From: Leptospira_B sp964571605
Lineage (GTDB): Bacteria; Spirochaetota; Leptospiria; Leptospirales; Leptospiraceae
Assembly: GCA_964571605.1 (NCBI GenBank)
Contig: CAZNCS010000079.1
Location: forward strand, 1-16,176
Direction of reading: 5' to 3'
DNA length: 16,176 nucleotides
The translations under genes and the position numbers were made by a program. Each line of letters begins with the position of its first letter. The first letter of the stretch is position 1. Positions 14,594 to 16,176 of this stretch are shown in pieces. The notes beneath the pieces are model-generated. The model searched no databases. It was not told where the DNA came from and was given only the letters and a program-made list of their open reading frames with translations.

Positions 14594-14628
14594 GCGCTTT
14601 TTCCTCAAGGGGAAAAGGCGCTTTTTTT
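14594..14628 (+). terminator. Intrinsic terminator of the lipase gene
   Basis: GCGCTTTTTCC (14594-14604) pairs with GGAAAAGGCGC (14611-14621), with one G-U pair, and is followed by seven T residues at 14622-14628. It begins 33 bp after the lipase stop codon. Confidence 0.93.
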
Positions 14629-14732
14629 ATATCTACTCTCGAATCCAGAAACTGAATAGTCCTCTATAATCTCTCCCGGCAAGTAGCCGTCCTTCCAATG
14701 CAAAGATTGTCTTTTTATCATTTTTCTGAAAA

Positions 14733-14815
14733 ATAGTAAGTATACATAGTAAAAAAGACTTGAATAATAAGTGCACATATTATATAGAAACTATAGATAG
14801 TAAGTGAACTTAGTA
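14733..14815 (+). promoter_or_regulatory. Triple palindromic operator array upstream of the SRPBCC-EVE-MarR operon
   Basis: Three related sites are centred on GT-N2-AC: TAGTAAGT-AT-ACATAGTA (14734-14751), TAATAAGT-GC-ACATATTA (14765-14782) and TAGTAAGT-GA-ACTTAGTA (14798-14815). Each is an 8-2-8 imperfect palindrome with half-site TASTAAGT (6, 7 and 7 of 8 arm positions complementary). Successive starts are 31 and 33 bp apart, close to three helical turns, so all three face the same side of the DNA. The middle site lies between a candidate -35 and -10. The MarR protein encoded by the third gene is the natural candidate ligand. Confidence 0.85.
14760..14788 (+). promoter_or_regulatory. Candidate promoter of the SRPBCC-EVE-MarR operon
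   Basis: TTGAAT (14760-14765) and TATAGA (14783-14788) are 17 bp apart, with 4 of 6 matches in each box, and TATATA overlaps the second box. Transcription would begin near 14795, at the edge of the third palindrome. The middle palindrome fills the spacer, so binding there would block RNA polymerase. Confidence 0.5.
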
Positions 14816-14830
14816 TTTGAGGAGTATATT

Positions 14831-15256
14831 ATGTGGAGATATGAATACCAAACCGAAGTAAAGGGGATAGACCCGGAATCTCTTTGGGCTGCCAGAGCAG
14901 ATGTTACGAATTGGTCCAAATGGGATTCGGATATAGAATGGACCAAAATAGAAGGAGCTCCCGTTACAGGGGCAACATTTATATTAAAACCGAAGGGCGG
15001 TTTTGCCTGTAAAGCTGTGATCACCGAATCCGAAAAACCTTTTGTGTTCGGAGACGTAACTCATTTGCCGGGAGCAAAGATGAAGTTCCTACATTTTTTC
15101 TCGGAAACTAAATCGGGAACGACAATCAAAGTGGAACTGACTATTACCGGACCTCTCGGTTTTTTATGGAAAAAAATTATTGGTGAAGAACAGGCAAAAG
15201 GGATGAGCGAGGAAATCAGAACATTTGCGGAACTCGTTCGGAGTGAGAAAAAATGA
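14831..15256 (+). CDS. SRPBCC (START/Bet v1-like) superfamily protein
   Basis: The 141-residue product looks like a small SRPBCC-fold protein: W-R-Y-E-Y-Q-T-E-V at the start, then S-L-W-A-A-R-A-D-V-T-N-W-S-K-W-D at 17-32, a motif shared by polyketide-cyclase/dehydrase-like members. G-T-T-I-K-V-E-L-T-I-T-G-P-L-G follows at 96-110, before an amphipathic C-terminal helix. Such proteins bind hydrophobic ligands in a cavity; the ligand here is unknown. GAGGAG lies 6 nt before the ATG at 14831; an earlier GTG at 14804 would place coding sequence inside the third palindrome and is less likely. It is the first gene of a three-gene operon and overlaps the next by 4 bp. Confidence 0.8.
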   Translation: MWRYEYQTEVKGIDPESLWAARADVTNWSKWDSDIEWTKIEGAPVTGATFILKPKGGFACKAVITESEKPFVFGDVTHLPGAKMKFLHFFSETKSGTTIKVELTITGPLGFLWKKIIGEEQAKGMSEEIRTFAELVRSEKK

Positions 15257-15684
15257 ATCCGCGGTTCTGGATTGTAGTCGCATCCAAAGAACACGCTTTG
15301 TTCGGTTTTTCCCAGGGAATCATCCAGGCCTGCCACGGAAAAAAATCTTCTTTATCCAGGATGAAAAAAGGGGATTGGGTTTTGGTATATTCTTCCAAAG
15401 AAATTTTCGGAGAATCTAAAGGTTGTCAAAAGTTTACAACGATTGGAAAAATTTCGGACGATACTGTTTATTCGTACGAAATGGCTCCTGACTTTCATCC
15501 GTTTCGAAGAAAAGTGGAATATCTGCCGGCTGGAGAGGCGGATATTCTTCCCTTGATCGAATTTTTAAGATTCATCCCGAATAAAAAATCCTGGGGTTTT
15601 CCATTTCGTACCGGATTATTGGAAATCTGTGCGGAAGATTTTCAATTGATTTCGGAAAGGATGGGAGTCGATGTCCAAAAATAA
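15253..15684 (+). CDS. EVE-domain (UPF0310, PUA-like) protein
   Basis: EVE domains have a PUA-like fold; characterised ones bind modified nucleic-acid bases, and several occur in defence or DNA-modification contexts. The 143 residues cover essentially the whole domain: F-W-I-V-V-A-S-K-E-H at 5-14, H-G-K near 28, R-M-K-K-G-D-W-V-L-V-Y-S at 36-47, F-T-T-I-G-K-I at 61-67, F-H-P-F-R-R-K-V-E-Y at 81-90, L-R-F-I at 105-108, W-G at 114-115 and R-T-G-L-L-E-I at 119-125. The start overlaps the SRPBCC stop codon by 4 bp (ATGA), and the end overlaps the MarR gene by 14 bp, so the three are translated together. No methyltransferase or nuclease gene is adjacent. The ligand is unknown. Confidence 0.87.
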   Translation: MNPRFWIVVASKEHALFGFSQGIIQACHGKKSSLSRMKKGDWVLVYSSKEIFGESKGCQKFTTIGKISDDTVYSYEMAPDFHPFRRKVEYLPAGEADILPLIEFLRFIPNKKSWGFPFRTGLLEICAEDFQLISERMGVDVQK

Positions 15685-16123
15685 AATATTCCGGTATGAT
15701 AAGTCCGAAGATAGTCCGGGGTTTCTTCTTTGGCAGGTTACAAATCTCTGGCAAAGAGAGATTCGTAAAGTTCTGGAACCGATGGATCTGACACATGCTC
15801 AGTTCGTACTTTTAGCGGTTACCTATTGGTTGGAACTCCATGGGGAGGAGACAACTCAGATTAAAATTGCGGATCGTGCCAAAACGGATCCTATGACTAC
15901 CTCTACTGTTTTAAGAACATTGGAAGGAAAAAAATGGGTGAAACGGATTCCTCATGGCTCGGATACCCGAGCCAAATTGGTTCAAACAACTTCCGAAGGC
16001 CAAAAAATATTAAAAGACGCGGTCAAAAAGGTGGAAGACTTCGATGAGGATTTTTTTTCGATTCTAGGAAGTTCTTCCCGTAAAAGTTTTATTTCCAATC
16101 TGCAGATCCTATCCAGACAATAA
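15671..16123 (+). CDS. MarR-family transcriptional regulator
   Basis: MarR proteins are dimeric winged-helix regulators that bind palindromes and usually release DNA on binding small aromatic or oxidising ligands. This 150-residue protein has an N-terminal dimerisation helix (about 17-37), the helix L-T-H-A-Q-F-V-L-L-A at 40-49, the recognition helix around 74-86 with M-T-T-S-T-V-L-R-T-L-E, and the wing R-I-P-H-G-S-D-T-R-A-K at 92-102 with the conserved D98 and R100. A long C-terminal helix region completes the fold. No cysteine is present, so thiol-based sensing is excluded. It is the last gene of the operon and probably represses it through the three upstream palindromes. Confidence 0.92.
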   Translation: MSKNKIFRYDKSEDSPGFLLWQVTNLWQREIRKVLEPMDLTHAQFVLLAVTYWLELHGEETTQIKIADRAKTDPMTTSTVLRTLEGKKWVKRIPHGSDTRAKLVQTTSEGQKILKDAVKKVEDFDEDFFSILGSSSRKSFISNLQILSRQ

Positions 16124-16176
16124 TAGACGGTTGGGTCCGGAACGGGATGTTCACTCAGAGACGCGAAACACACTCA
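16124..16176. repeat. Degenerate copy of the dispersed repeat after the MarR gene
   Basis: The word CACTCAGAGACGCGAAAC (from 16152) resembles the CACGCAGAGACGCAAAG unit of the block at 1121-1360. The window ends inside it, so its length is unknown. No terminator is visible between the MarR stop codon and the end. Confidence 0.4.

Noticed and set aside
14804..14830. Earlier GTG start for the SRPBCC protein
   Set aside because: It lies inside the third palindrome and lacks a ribosome binding site; GAGGAG serves the ATG at 14831.

Overview
The window looks like a chromosomal stretch of a spirochaete, most likely Leptospira. The pointers are the moderate-to-low GC content, the spirochaete-like protein sequences, a probable lipoprotein with an L-L-N-C lipobox, and a housekeeping cluster running rplU, prp, rpmA, obgE, proB, proA, nadD, yqeK, LCP protein, rsfS. 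The genus is inferred from memory of these families, not from a search.

Layout. Positions 1-1116 (+) hold the 3' half of a YyaL/SPATA20-type (DUF255) protein. Positions 1117-1896 are non-coding and carry two GC-rich repeat blocks in opposite orientations. Positions 1897-8845 (-) are a tightly packed ten-gene block. It starts with the ribosomal genes rplU-prp-rpmA. A hairpin follows, and then obgE, proB, proA, nadD, yqeK, a LytR-CpsA-Psr (LCP) protein and rsfS. Most junctions overlap or are separated by under 20 bp. Three themes mix in this block: ribosome assembly (L21, L27, Prp, Obg, RsfS), proline synthesis (ProB, ProA) and nucleotide or cofactor metabolism (NadD, YqeK).

Positions 9083-12643 (+) hold three apparently independent genes: a Uma2-family nuclease-like protein, a pirin and the GTPase TypA/BipA, which ends in a strong terminator. 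Positions 12822-14560 (+) encode two exported proteins. One is an unrecognised cysteine-rich lipoprotein. The other is a secreted triacylglycerol lipase with a long AT-rich leader that contains a 15-bp inverted repeat and a second nested hairpin; its gene ends in a strong terminator.

Positions 14831-16123 (+) form a compact three-gene operon with overlapping genes: an SRPBCC/START-like protein, an EVE-domain (UPF0310) protein and a MarR-family regulator. Immediately upstream are three 18-bp 8-2-8 imperfect palindromes spaced 31 and 33 bp apart. One overlaps the apparent promoter. This is the clearest unexplained regulatory structure in the window and probably the autoregulatory operator of the MarR protein.

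Other points of note: a Prp protease next to an L27 that lacks the N-terminal extension Prp is known to cut; a glutamate 5-kinase without a PUA domain; an LCP protein with eroded active-site motifs; and mirror-image cysteine motifs in the lipoprotein.
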